A stretch of DNA of 64,000 nt. It comes from Protula sp. h YS-2021 (taxonomy: Eukaryota > Annelida > Polychaeta > Sabellida > Serpulidae). The stretch spans positions 108,864,287-108,928,286 of the forward strand of contig OX457024.1 in the NCBI GenBank assembly GCA_949752745.1, given 5' to 3'. The notes under the pieces are model-generated. The model ran no database searches, was not told the DNA's origin, and saw only the letters and a program-made list of their open reading frames with translations. Shown in pieces: positions 7,037 to 16,345 of the stretch (the first letter of the stretch is position 1; every line of letters starts with the position of its first letter). Made by a program: the position numbers and the translations under genes.

Positions 7037-8215
7037 ACATCAGATGAGACAAAAATAAATGTATATATAATGTGCATATTAATTGTAATTAGTATATAGA
7101 TGGGGGTTATTCTTCATATTTGTAAATATACCTTAAAGTAGAAAACACAGCAAACCAGGCATGCAAACGATCAGATTATAAAGTCAGGCCGTTTGTGTAT
7201 TTAACGCTGTGCATGGTCATGTTAATGTTTATTTATCGTTAATTTATCGTAAACCTATCATTATAACCAATTGATTGTAATACCGGTCACTGGCGCGGTG
7301 TTAATTCGCCCGCAAACCTATCAATCTAACCAATTGATTGTAATACTGGTCGCTGGCGCGGTGTTAATTTACCCGTAAACCGTTCATTACAAGCATATTC
7401 ATGCAATTGGTTGGGCCGAAGAGTCAGGTCATTTGTGTGTTTGCAAAAAATATGCTGCCAAAAAACTCTGCTTTTTGGTATAAAAAGCAAATGTGATTAA
7501 TAATGGACGGGATGTGTTATGGGTGCGTGTATATTATGTATAGATTGTAAATATGTTGTATTTATATGTCAATAAAATAATAATAATAAAAAAGAAAATG
7601 TGTTTTTCTTGCTTCCCCTTATGTACCCCATTCGCGTCCGAGGTCATTGAACAGTTCTAGCTATCTCACAGTTTACATTCAAAACTCACCTCTCTTTGAA
7701 CAGTGCGCTATTGTTCAATTGTACCCTCCAAGTGCTTATTAAACCCCTTTCCACCTCTCTATTTTCCCCACACCAACACTTAAGCCAAGTCAGATAACAA
7801 ATAGGGCAATATGATGATAGACATTTTTATGGATAATTCTTTCTATGAAAATACCGGTACGCTGTCAAACATCAGTAGCGTATACGATTAACGGCAAAGT
7901 GATCAGGTAAGCACATATTATTGCTTTTTATCACCACATAAACCACTATACACCTATGGGGAACATATTAGTATACTGTTGCATTGCAGGCAATACCCCC
8001 TCCCTCGAAATGCTTACTGATTAACATGCTTCAGTGCATTTAAATACCACCACTTTACCCCTTACCCACTACGCACAACCCGTCAACATAAATTCATGTA
8101 TGTGCTGTTATAAATAGATCATGACGTCACTGTATTGCGTCAGCTATTTTCCCTCCGCTGAGCCGAGATCCGTTAACTATGGGGCCTACGGATCTGTATT
8201 AACGCCCTTGCTACT
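7037..8215. repeat. Right outer non-coding segment of the palindrome
   Basis: Mirror of 83-1261. It includes the 63-bp repeats at 7228-7381, TGACGTCA at 8122-8129 and the terminal CCTTGCTACT. I saw no difference from the left segment by eye, whereas all four substitutions noticed lie in the inner part of the arms. Confidence 0.6.
7054..7059 (+). terminator. Poly(A) signal after the right integrase
   Basis: AATAAA 17 bp past the integrase stop; mirror of 1239-1244. A second candidate lies in the AATAAAATAATAATAA run near 7570. Confidence 0.45.
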
Positions 8216-8221
8216 TTCAGA
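8216..8221. repeat. 6-bp target-site duplication, right copy (TTCAGA)
   Basis: Identical to 77-82, directly outside the terminal GCTACT. Confidence 0.9.
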
Positions 8222-8484
8222 AATGTTTAAGGGTGAAAGTTTTTAAAATTTTATTGTCAAAAGGCTTTACAAAACGGTGCGAAAACGTTTTATGATAAAG
8301 GTTTTCTAAAGCTTGTGCATGAAACGTTTCAAAAACGTTTAAAAAACGTTTTTAAAACGTTGCTAAAAAACTTTTTTTCAATATTTTATATACAACCTTT
8401 AGAAAACGTTTTAGAAAACATAAAAAGGTTCGTGGAAAAACGTTTTTAAAACGTTAAAACAACCAAATTTGTTTAACGGGAGAC
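8222..8484. repeat. AACGTT-rich block between two transposons
   Basis: About eight AACGTT palindromes, mostly as AAAACGTTTT or AAACGTTT, lie between 8276 and 8455 in A/T-rich DNA. There is no coding frame. It separates the Polinton from a truncated LTR, so it is either the end of another element that cut the LTR or local simple-sequence growth. Weaker AACGTT-bearing DNA occurs near 34540-34700. Confidence 0.6.
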
Positions 8485-8607
8485 TGTAGGTACTGTTAAG
8501 TTACGGTTGCATCTGTTTGGAAAATAGTCTGACTTTCGCTAGAAAATAAAGATGTCGCGTATCTTCGAAGTTCGGAGTGCTTTATTTGATATGAGTAGGA
8601 CAGAGCA
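8485..8607 (+). repeat. 5' LTR, 3' part only
   Basis: Matches 13010-13126, sharing for example AAAATAAAGATGTCGCGTAT and a poly(A) signal (8545-8550). It ends GTAGGACAGAGCA at 8607. The rest of the LTR is missing on the left. Confidence 0.75.
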
Positions 8608-8609
8608 AT

Positions 8610-8627
8610 TGGCGACGAGTGAATTGC
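8610..8627 (+). other. Probable primer-binding site
   Basis: TGGCGACGAGTGAATTGC starts 2 bases after the LTR end. TGG at this position is what pairs with the CCA end of a tRNA primer. The tRNA is not assigned. Confidence 0.45.
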
Positions 8628-8723
8628 GTTTTGATGTTCCCCCTACTCTTGTGCTGATGTGGTGGTGGTGATGACCTGTTGTCGTTTCCATTAACATAGA
8701 ATTCTGATCTGCGAGTGTTGACC

Positions 8724-9895
8724 ATGGCTAGTTTTATTGGGCTGCTAGAACCTTTTGATGAGACCGAGGGTAGCTTGTACAAAGAGCGTCTGGAGCAGTA
8801 TTTCATCTCCAACGATGTTGCAGACGAGGCGAAGGTTGCGGTTACACTAAGTTTGATTGGTGGTAAGACCTACGCGCTTCTTCACAGCCTTTGTTCCCCA
8901 GACAATCCGTCTACCCGGGAGTTTGACCAACTCGGAGCCTGCTGCAGGGGCGCCTTAGTCCAAAGCCTAATGTCATTGCAGAGAGATAAAGATTTTACAA
9001 GAGGCAGCAACATACTGGTGAGTCCATTACCGACTTTATTGGGGTACTGCAGAAGTTATCAGAACATTGTAAATTCGGCAATCGTTTGGCATGACATCTA
9101 CGCGACCAGCTAGTGTGTGATATAAGAAGTGAAAATACTCTGAAGAGGCTACTGTCAGAGAAGAAATTGAACTTGAAGAAAGCGAAGGAACTAGCGGTTG
9201 CAATGGAGATGGCGGTAAGAGATGTTTTAAAGATCCAAGGAACGACAACCAGTGTGAATCGAGTCCAACAGAAGGTAGGAGGTCCGTGTTTTCGCTGTGG
9301 CAGAACAGGACACGGCCCTGATGAATGTACGTTTAAAGAAGAAAAATGCCATAAGTGCGGAAGAAAAGGTCACATCAAACGCAGATGCAAGCTGAAGAAA
9401 CAAAGCAAGCAGTCTGTAGACGGTAAAAGTTCAAAGAAACCTACGCACAAGGGTAAGAAGAAAGTTTTCAATGTTGAAGAAAATGAAGTGACAACGGCAG
9501 ATGAAGAAGAAAGCGAGTACTGCAGTACTTCCGGCCAAGAACTTGGGTTTACAGAACTTATTTATGGCGTAAACAGCAGCAGAACAAGTAGACGTGCCAC
9601 CATTACTGTTTGCCCGAAGTTGAACGGAACAGATGTCAAAATGGAGCTAGATACAGGCTCGGCGTGTTCAATCATGTCAAAACGTGATTGTAAGAAATAC
9701 CTTGGCAAAGTTTCTCTAAGAAAGATCAACGTGATGCTGCGAACCTACACTGGTGAGTATGTAAAACCAGAAGGTTATGTCAATGTTAAGGTCCAGTATG
9801 AAGGGCAAGAGCAGCGACTAAGGTTGTATATTCTGCAGAGGGGAGGTCTACCCTTGTCTGGAAGAGATTGGTTACGTCATATTAAGCTAGATTGA
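8724..9895 (+). pseudogene. Gag-protease of the Ty3/Gypsy element
   Basis: Starts at ATG 8724 (MASFIGLLEPFDETEG), a capsid-type Gag N-terminus. The frame is lost near 8930-9010 and a second frame carries the rest of the capsid domain, crossing a stop near 9097. From 9113 the frame is open: two CCHC knuckles (C-x2-C-x4-H-x4-C) in CFRCGRTGHGPDEC and CHKCGRKGHIKRRC, then an aspartic protease with the active site LDTGSA and a late LSGRDWL motif. TGA 9893-9895 interrupts the passage into pol, where the family has an open codon. Confidence 0.85.
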
Positions 9896-12400
9896 CTAGA
9901 GATCAAGTCCATGAAAAAGTTCAGTCAAAACTAGAAGTTGGACCAGATTTTGAAAAATTACTCCGAGTGTTTTAAAGGCGATCTTGGTACACTCCAGGCA
10001 ATAACGGCAAAACTCTAGCTGAAGCGGGATGCAGTCCCCGTCTTCTGCAAGCCGTGACAAGTTCCGTTTGCTTTAAGAGAACGAGTAGATAGAGAACTGG
10101 ACAATATGATGAAGAAAGGTACCCTAACACCGGTTGAATGGAGTGATTGGACAGCTACAATTGTCCCTATTCCGAAGAAAGATGGATCAGTTCGAATTTG
10201 CAGGCGATTTCAAGGTTACAGTGAATCCACAACTACACGTCGACTCTTATCCCCTTCTCCCCTTCTTGAAAGTCAACCCGAAGAAATGCGAATTTTTCCG
10301 AGATTCAATTGAATTCTGTGCACATAAAGTTGACAAACATGACATACACAAGACCGACTCGAAGATAGAGGCAGTTTCTGATGCGCCAGTACCGGAAAAT
10401 GTATCCGAACTGCAAAGCTTGGTAGCCATCGTCAATTATTACCACCATTTTCTTCGTAATCTCTCTACAGCACTCCACCCACTGCATCAGCTACTTCACA
10501 AAGGACAGAAATGGACGTGGTCAATGGAGGAAGCATTTCAGAAAACCAAGCAATTCATGACATCAGATCTAGTTTTGGCTCACTACGACCCCAAATTACT
10601 ACTGCGTTTACACTGCGATACTTCGGCCAAAGGAATTTCTCACGGTAGCGAAAGACCTATCAGTGTATGGTCCAGAACCCTTTCAAAGGCAGAATATAAC
10701 TACTGCCATTGATAGAGAAGCAGTGAGCGTTGTTTGGAGTATGAAATTCAACATTTATTTATTTGCCAGAAAATTCACCCTGGTTACAGATTGCAAGGTG
10801 TTCGTTTCTATATTCAATCCAAATAAAGGCATTCCGACAACAACTTCCAGAATGTAACGATACGCCATGTTTCTTCCCGGCTATAATTACGACATAGAGT
10901 ATCCAAAGACGGGCGACCATGCAAATGCAGGTGGTTTAAGTAGACTGCCACTTCCGTCCAAGCATAAACACAGCTTTGAAGAGAAAGTTGTTTTCTACGC
11001 ATCTATACTAGACAAATTTCCAGTATCCTTCAAGCAGACAGCCAAAGAAACCAGAAAAGATCAAATTCTCTCCAAAATAGTCGAGTTCATAAAATCAGGA
11101 TGGCCAGGTACAGTAGACAAAATTTTGGAGCCATACAAATCTCACGAAACAGAATTTTCTACCTCTCAAAATTGTCTGCTACTAGGAAACAGAATCGTGG
11201 TTCCCGAAAATCCAAAGAACACTTTTCGAAGAACTGCAAAGTGCCCATCTCGGAATGCTAAAAATGAAGAAACTTGCAAGATCATACGTTTGGTGGCCCA
11301 ACATCGACAAAGATATTGAAACGCAGGTTAAAATGTGTGCAGCTTGTCAAGAAACAGGTTAATCTCCAGTGAAAGCTACGATTCATCCATGGGAATGGCC
11401 AAATTAACCCTGGAAGCGAATTCATATTGATTTCATAGGTCCCTTCCCAAGACACATGTTTTCATTGTTGTAGTTGCCCATTCCAGATGGCCAGAAATTC
11501 GAATTGTAGAAAATATCACAGCCCAAGAGACGATTAAACATTGCAAGAACTGTTCAGCGCGTTTGGTATGTGTGACGTCATTTTCACTCTGATGCTTTCC
11601 AGAAATTTCTAAAAATGCACGGTATTGTCCACAAAACTACAAGCGAGAAAAATGGCCTCGCAGAAAGAATGGTCCAAATTCTCAAGTCCAGTCTTAAGGC
11701 AATGAGGCACGAAAATTCAACAATGCACGAAAAAGTAACCTCCTGTTCCTCCTGATGTATCGCTCGACCAAAAATGCCACAACCAACGAAACCACTGCGT
11801 TACTCTTTTTGGGACGTGAAATCAAGACTACTCCCGATCTGGCGAAACCCAGCCTCCAAGACACTGTTTACCAAAAAGTAAACACTAAAGATGAACACTC
11901 CCGATAATCTTTTTCTGTCGGAGAAGAAGTACTAGTCAGGGACTGTAGACAGAAACACGAAAAGTGGATATTTGCCACAATTCCCCAAAAAATTGGGACT
12001 TTAATGTATGAAGTTTCCGTCGACAACACAATCATGTCGATCGAATTCGTAGTTTCCAACCTGCTATCGAAGAAAGAAACTCGGTTATGAGCGACAATAC
12101 CGTCCTACCAAAGGCTTGCAACCCGACACCGAATGATGCTCGAGTTAGGACTCCCATTTCTGAAGTGACCATATTGTACCCGGATACACGAAAACTGAAA
12201 AGACTGTTATTTTTAAGCAAAAGACTGTAAAAGTAAAAGTACCTGCGTTTTCCAAAGACATTTCAATACCTGCATTGACTTCACCCCCAGGACTGATTTC
12301 AAGCATCGGTATGAAAATATCGCGTTCAGGTCGATCTGTGAAATTCCCAAGAAATATGGTTTTGATGAGTAGTGTGAATCATGTACCTTTAGTTAAAGTA
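9896..12400 (+). pseudogene. Pol remnants: RT, RNase H and integrase
   Basis: An RT N-terminal piece lies at 10080-10260 (IPKKDGSVRI, then VTVNPQLHVDSYP in another frame). It joins directly to the thumb piece KVNPKKCEFF near 10270. The fingers/palm core with the catalytic YxDD box is deleted, roughly 100 residues by comparison with the family. RNase H follows (10480-10860; LRLHCDTSAKG retains a D), then a linker (10867-11319). The integrase has a zinc-binding end (CAACQETG near 11335) and a core readable in several frames, with D in HIDFIGPFP, D in HSDAFQKF and E in NGLAERMVQ. Several stops and frameshifts are present. Confidence 0.8.
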
Positions 12401-13126
12401 TCTCTGTGTACATAATTTATTTATTTAATTTAACTTATTTTTTAATGATCAGATGTGATTCTTGTTTACAGAAATAAAGCAGTCAATCAACAGTAGAATT
12501 ACACTAGCGTTTGAGAGTGCCGATCAAGTACAGTTTTATTGCGGTTCAAGCTTATTTCATTGTAGCTGCTGAATTTTACTAATGGTAAAGCTTTCAAAAA
12601 CAGTTCATTTCTAAGAATACTGTTCTGTTTATTTTAATTTAAGTTAATACTAAGCTTATAGTAACGAGTCTAAATCACAAGGAGTAGTAATTGTCTTATA
12701 GAAATGATAATAAGTGGTTAAGCACAACTATAGAACGCTAGGTCTTACATAGACACTTTATTTTGAGTATCTGAGATTCCATTTTATTGCGGAAGTAGCG
12801 AATGCACTCGAACGATAATAAAAAAGTTTCATTAATTCAAGTAAGTAATTCGATTTATAACTTTTCTGAGCATATTTGGTTCTTATACATTTTGTTTTGA
12901 AGCTGTTTATTAAGGTTTAAAGGTTAAAGTCAATTGCTGGTAGTAGATCAGGTACTAAGTACAGCGATATCGTAGTTTACACCTAAGACAGAAGTCTTTG
13001 ATTAGAGGGTGAGTGTGTTAAATTATGGTTACATCTGTTCGGTATATAGACTTCCGCTAGAAAATAAAGATGTCGCGTATCGTCAAAGTTCGGAGTTCTT
13101 TCTTTGAAATGCCGTAGGACACAGCA
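12401..13126 (+). repeat. 3' LTR region
   Basis: The last about 117 bp (13010-13126) match the 5' LTR and carry AATAAA at 13063-13068. The 5' border of this LTR cannot be fixed because the other copy is truncated. A clear polypurine tract is not visible. Confidence 0.6.
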
Positions 13127-13295
13127 GGTACGATCTTTGGTATTTGTTTGCTCTTTTTCAGCCACGGCTCAATGTTTATTCAAAACAGGTCATTTTAGAA
13201 ATTCTTTTTCCATTTTAATTGATTTTATTTGCATATTTTTTAACAATAAGGTAAATCATCATTCAATCGTACCCCCAAAGACATACTGTGTCTAA
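13127..13295. other. No recognisable feature
   Basis: AT-rich DNA between the LTR and the minisatellite. No coding frame or repeat recognised. Confidence 0.5.
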
Positions 13296-13560
13296 ACATT
13301 TTGGGGATTTTTGACCCCCCCGTGTCAAAATTTTGTGATTTTTGCATATTTATCCGTTCCAGACGATTCTGAACATTTTTGATTTTTTTAACCCCCCGCA
13401 TGGGAAAATTTTGTGATTTTTGCATATTGATCCGTTTCAAACAATTCTGAACATGTTTGGTTTTTGGAGCCCCGTGGAAAATTTTTTGTGATTTTTACAT
13501 TTTTATCCATTTCAAGCGATTAGAAACATTTTTGTTTTTTGATCCCCCCCCTCTCCTATT
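13296..13560. repeat. About 78-bp minisatellite, 3.4 copies
   Basis: Units start AACATTTTTG, pass a C-run (GACCCCCCCG or similar), then TTTTGTGATTTTTGCATATT and end in CGATTCTG. Starts are near 13296, 13373, 13450 and 13526. The same unit type, inverted, lies at about 19870-20250, so it belongs to a dispersed repeat. Confidence 0.75.
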
Positions 13561-13739
13561 TTGAGACATATCCCTATGAAATTGGGAACTTGGAAATCAA
13601 ATTGGCGCGAAACGTGGTTGTATATTGTACGTCTGAGAACACATTTTAGCATATCAGTGGAAGCATCAACGATGGCAGCCAGTTCAGTATGAGATACACC
13701 AGTCCTCTGCCTTGTTTTACCATATGGCTAGCATGTAAG

Positions 13740-13862
13740 GCATGACAATTGCAACAGCGCATAACTTTAAAACTACTTGATCGATTTGAACCATTCTTTC
13801 ACTAAAACGTTCAGCAAGACTTTATCTGTGTAAAATAGGTATGATATTTTCAATCAGACCGA
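13740..13862 (-). repeat. Inverted unit of the element-associated tandem repeat
   Basis: Read on the minus strand it gives AAGTCTTGCTGAACG..ATGGTT..ATCGATCAAGTAGTTTTA.. AAGTTATGC, the same unit that is tandemly repeated in copy C (54165-54890) and found at 19760-19830. Confidence 0.65.
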
Positions 13863-14037
13863 TATAGACTTTATGTTTGCTAAACTAACCATCTTTGAAC
13901 TGTGAAAACAGCATAGGCGGATGCAGATATAAGGCATGTGTCAATATTACCAACTGCCGACATGTGATGTTTAGTCTCATGACAGCTGTAATGTGTCATG
14001 GTTCTTTCACCATGCAGGATTGGAGAGGGCATATCAT

Positions 14038-14362
14038 TGTTGTTGTTGCTGTTGTTGTTCCTGCTGTTGTTGCTATATTTGCTGTTGTTGTTGTTGTTAT
14101 TGTTGTTGTTGTTGTTATTGTTGCTGTTGTTGTTATTGTTGTTGTTGGTGTTGTTGTTGTTGTTGCTGTTGCCATTGTTGTTGTTGTTGCCATTGTTCTT
14201 GTTGTCGTTGGTTTTGTCGCCTTTGTTGTTATTGTTGTTGTTGTTGTTGTTATTGTTGTTGCTTTACTGTTGTTATTATTGTTGCCGTTGTTGTTGTTAC
14301 CATTGTTGTTGTTGTCTTTGCTGTTGTTGTTGCCTTTGTTGCTGTTATTGTTGTTGTTATCT
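14038..14362. repeat. (TTG)n-type trinucleotide expansion
   Basis: About 325 bp of interrupted TGT/TTG repeats immediately upstream of the finger gene. The copy at 53 kb has only a short GTTGTTACC/GCAACAACAG version (53238-53308) in the same place. The array grew in this copy. Long open frames of V, L or C across it are artefacts. Confidence 0.9.
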
Positions 14363-14416
14363 TCATAGATTTACATTCAAAGACTTTTTTGTCATTTGAA
14401 AAGTGGATGTTGAAGG

Positions 14417-14563
14417 ATGTATGAATGCAGCATTTGTTCGAAATCTTACCATAGGCCACAAAGTCTTAAAGAGCATTTAAAGCAAGCACACGCTTCAGGA
14501 GTGAATGAAAAATGGGAGATGGATATGGAAAACTCTATAAAACGCCTTTCACGGAAACTTTAG
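14417..14563 (+). CDS. C2H2 finger frame of copy B
   Basis: 48 codons, starting MYECSICSKSYHRPQSLKEH. The finger is C-x2-C-x12-H-x4-H, matching the finger at 4331-4546. The stop is followed closely by the C2HC frame in another phase, and the two overlap at 14512-14563. Copy C shows the same overlap at the same place, so the shift was inherited by both, or the two frames are separate or joined in RNA. Confidence 0.55.
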   Translation: MYECSICSKSYHRPQSLKEHLKQAHASGVNEKWEMDMENSIKRLSRKL

Positions 14564-15120
14564 ATAAGTCTTCTATTAAACGTAAAAGATTCAACATGGC
14601 TGAAATTAATGCATATGCTTGTATAGAATGTTGTGCGTTATACAACAGCGAAGAAGCTTTAGCCACGCATATGAAGCAGTGTGGTGAAGATGCCGATGAC
14701 AGCAGTTCTGACAGTGAATCAGAAATAGACCCTGTTTGGCATGATATGGTTCAAGAAGTATATAATGACCATGATGACAAATTTCAAGAAAAGGTCTTAG
14801 AATAAAAAGAACAAGGGCTTGAAAATGCGAGTGAAAGGGCAAGTGATGACCTTGGACCCGTTTATTAGCGTCGACTAAAACAGCTGTTGATTACACTTTT
14901 CAAATATAGCCAACGTCTAGAACAAAGCCTACATTATCAAACTATTTTACAGGACTTCATTTACTTTGCCGATGAAAAACATTACGAGTATTTAAGAGCA
15001 TTAAAGGCGACTACAAGGAAAAACAGTGCATTCTTTGAAGAGGAGGAAGATGACAGTAGTGACGAAAAAAGTGATATATACAGTGAGATGCAACAGAGTG
15101 AAACAGATGAAGAAAAATGA
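14512..15120 (+). pseudogene. C2HC-finger acidic protein of copy B, two nonsense codons
   Basis: One frame of 203 codons from ATG 14512. It contains a C2HC finger (CIECCALYNSEEALATHMKQC, C-x2-C-x12-H-x4-C), an acidic stretch (DDSSSDSESEID), a helical segment (VWHDMVQEVYND and, after the first stop, EQGLENASERASDDL), a second helical segment (QRLEQSLHYQTILQDFIYF) and an acidic tail ending DEEK. Stops interrupt it at 14803-14805 and about 60 bases later. Copy C is intact at both of those points, so these are private mutations. The module order equals the palindromic element with the ATPase removed. Function is unknown. Confidence 0.7.
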
Positions 15121-15159
15121 ACTTATTTGACTAAACTTTAGTATAAAACTTTGTAAATC

Positions 15160-15165
15160 AATAAA
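15160..15165 (+). terminator. Poly(A) signal of the copy B gene
   Basis: AATAAA 40 bp after the stop. Copy C has AATAAA at the same distance in matching context (AATCAATAAATGT). Confidence 0.6.
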
Positions 15166-15270
15166 TGTAATATTTTATTAACTTACGCGTTGTGTATTTA
15201 AGGGTATTAATAAATCTATTCAATATATGTCTTGCTTTTGATGTTTAACATATGAATTCGAAAGAAACTA

Positions 15271-15306
15271 AGGTCCCTGGTGCGGTGTTAATTCACCAGT
15301 AAACCA
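15271..15306. repeat. Fragment of the palindromic element's 63-bp repeat
   Basis: GGTGCGGTGTTAATTCACC followed by AGTAAACC closely matches GGCGCGGTGTTAATTCGCC..GCAAACC at 7290-7320. It lies 3' of the coding part, as in the palindromic element. Confidence 0.6.
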
Positions 15307-15825
15307 TATATCATATATATCATATATTATGTATTATAGTCAAGTATTGCATGAGAAAAATAAAAAGTTGAAAAGCATCATATATGTTTTTTTTCTTATT
15401 TTATTGAATATCATGACACATTAATCATTACACTTATATACAGTTATGATAAACACCAAATTAAAATATTGACATATATAAAATATTGAGAATAAAACCA
15501 AAAACATTTCAATAAATTTCGAATACATATAGGTATCATAAATGTTATCACCCCGTTTATAAATGTCTTGAAAACTGACTTAACATTGATCCAATCAAAT
15601 GACTTTCACATCAGCATGGTTTGATAATGTTAGTTCATTTTATAGTCTTTATCATAGTCCACATAGTAGGCGTAAAGTCAATTTGATTTCTTTTCCAAGT
15701 TCCCAATTTCGAGGGGATATGTCACACTCGGTTCTAATATTCTAAAAAAATTTTATAAAATGTCTGACACACTATGTCCTAATATGCCTATAAATAACTT
15801 TACCACATCTCCAAAGCTTTGATTG

Positions 15826-15968
15826 AATGGGCTAGTCACGTGTTTGAAAGGGCTGGCCATTTGAGCACATCTTTCAATGAGCTGGCCATTCGAGCACATC
15901 TTTGAACGATCTGCCCATTCGAACACATCTTTGAATGGGCTTGTCATTCGAACACTTCTTTGAATGGC
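15826..15968. repeat. 29-30-bp minisatellite, about 4.5 copies
   Basis: Units such as GCTGGCCATTCGAGCACATC followed by TTTGAACG, just outside the right end of copy B. Confidence 0.8.
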
Positions 15969-16149
15969 GCGCTCTTCTCATATAATCAACCAAAGAAAAA
16001 ATAAACAAATAAACACACATAGCAAAGAATTTCACTTACCTCAAGTTGTCATTTCCTATCTTCCAACAACACCGTCACTTCCTCTTCACACACAATTTCC
16101 TTATAAAAGGAGGGGGTACTGGGGTAGAACTGTTGCTGCCGAGGGGATC

Positions 16150-16345
16150 TGACGTCACGATGAATGATTGATGACGTCACGATGATTGACAGGTGTTATT
16201 AGGGTTATGGTTAGGGTTAGGGGGGTCTGACATAGTATGTCCTTGGGGGGTAATTGATTGACGATTGACAGGCGGTATTAAGGTTAGGGGGCGGGGCTTT
16301 ATGTCGTCACGTGATTGATAACGTCACGATGATTGACTGGCGTAA
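16150..16345. repeat. ACGTCACGATGATTGAC repeats with a short TTAGGG run
   Basis: ACGTCACGATG occurs near 16152, 16173 and 16320, mostly followed by ATTGAC. Between them lies TTAGGGTTATGGTTAGGGTTAGG (16198-16222), which looks telomeric but is too short to mean a chromosome end. Confidence 0.6.

Larger units (their letters stand above)
83..8215. mobile_element. Palindromic Polinton/Maverick-derived element, 8,133 bp
   Basis: The whole element is an inverted repeat. Arm 83-4144 is the reverse complement of arm 4154-8215, both 4,062 bp, separated by 9 bp. Every reading frame at position x recurs at 8298-x with no net indel. I saw four substitutions between arms: 3143/5155, 3164/5134, 3796/4502 and 4096/4202. 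The tips are AGTAGCAAGG...CCTTGCTACT, flanked by TTCAGA. Each arm encodes a C2H2 finger, an A32-like ATPase with a C2HC finger, an acidic protein and a DDE integrase, all read outward from the centre. Known Polintons are about 15-20 kb with TIRs from a few hundred bp to about 1 kb, and also carry PolB, protease and capsid genes. Those are absent here, so the element is non-autonomous or decayed. Both flanks are unique sequence, which argues against a fold-back read artefact. Confidence 0.9.
8485..13126 (+). mobile_element. Degenerate Ty3/Gypsy LTR retrotransposon
   Basis: In order: a truncated 5' LTR, a primer-binding-like TGGCGACGAG, gag with two zinc knuckles, protease, remnants of reverse transcriptase and RNase H, integrase, and a 3' LTR sharing its last about 110 bp with the 5' one. 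The protease-RT-RNase H-integrase order defines Ty3/Gypsy. Many frameshifts and stops, plus a missing RT core, make it dead. Confidence 0.88.
13564..15723 (+). mobile_element. Short non-autonomous Polinton relative (copy B)
   Basis: The left end GACATATCCC..GAAATTGGGAACTTGGAA faces the same sequence inverted at 15690-15723, so it has imperfect inverted ends of 30-45 bp. Inside are a C2H2 finger frame, a C2HC-finger/acidic protein frame and, at 15271-15306, a piece matching the 63-bp repeat of the palindromic element. No ATPase or integrase. No 6-bp duplication could be found and the tips do not start AGTAG, so the borders may be secondary. It is closely related to 52979-55553 over the coding part. 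Confidence 0.65.

Noticed and set aside
83..8215. Palindrome as an assembly or fold-back sequencing artefact
   Set aside because: Fold-back artefacts mirror the flanks too. Here the mirror stops exactly at element tips, a 6-bp target duplication lies outside, the two flanks differ and the arms carry substitutions. A mis-joined assembly is not fully excluded.
10134..10712. A single intact RT/RNase H protein
   Set aside because: The frame is open, but it joins RT pieces across a deletion of the catalytic core, so it is not a working enzyme.
13993..14424. Long frames of poly-valine, poly-leucine or poly-cysteine
   Set aside because: They translate the TTG/TGT trinucleotide array in three phases.
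15750..15970. CRISPR-like array at the 29-30-bp repeats
   Set aside because: Units are head-to-tail with no unique spacers, in a eukaryotic setting; ordinary minisatellite.
16198..16222. Telomere at TTAGGG repeats
   Set aside because: Only three imperfect units within a dispersed repeat; not a chromosome end.
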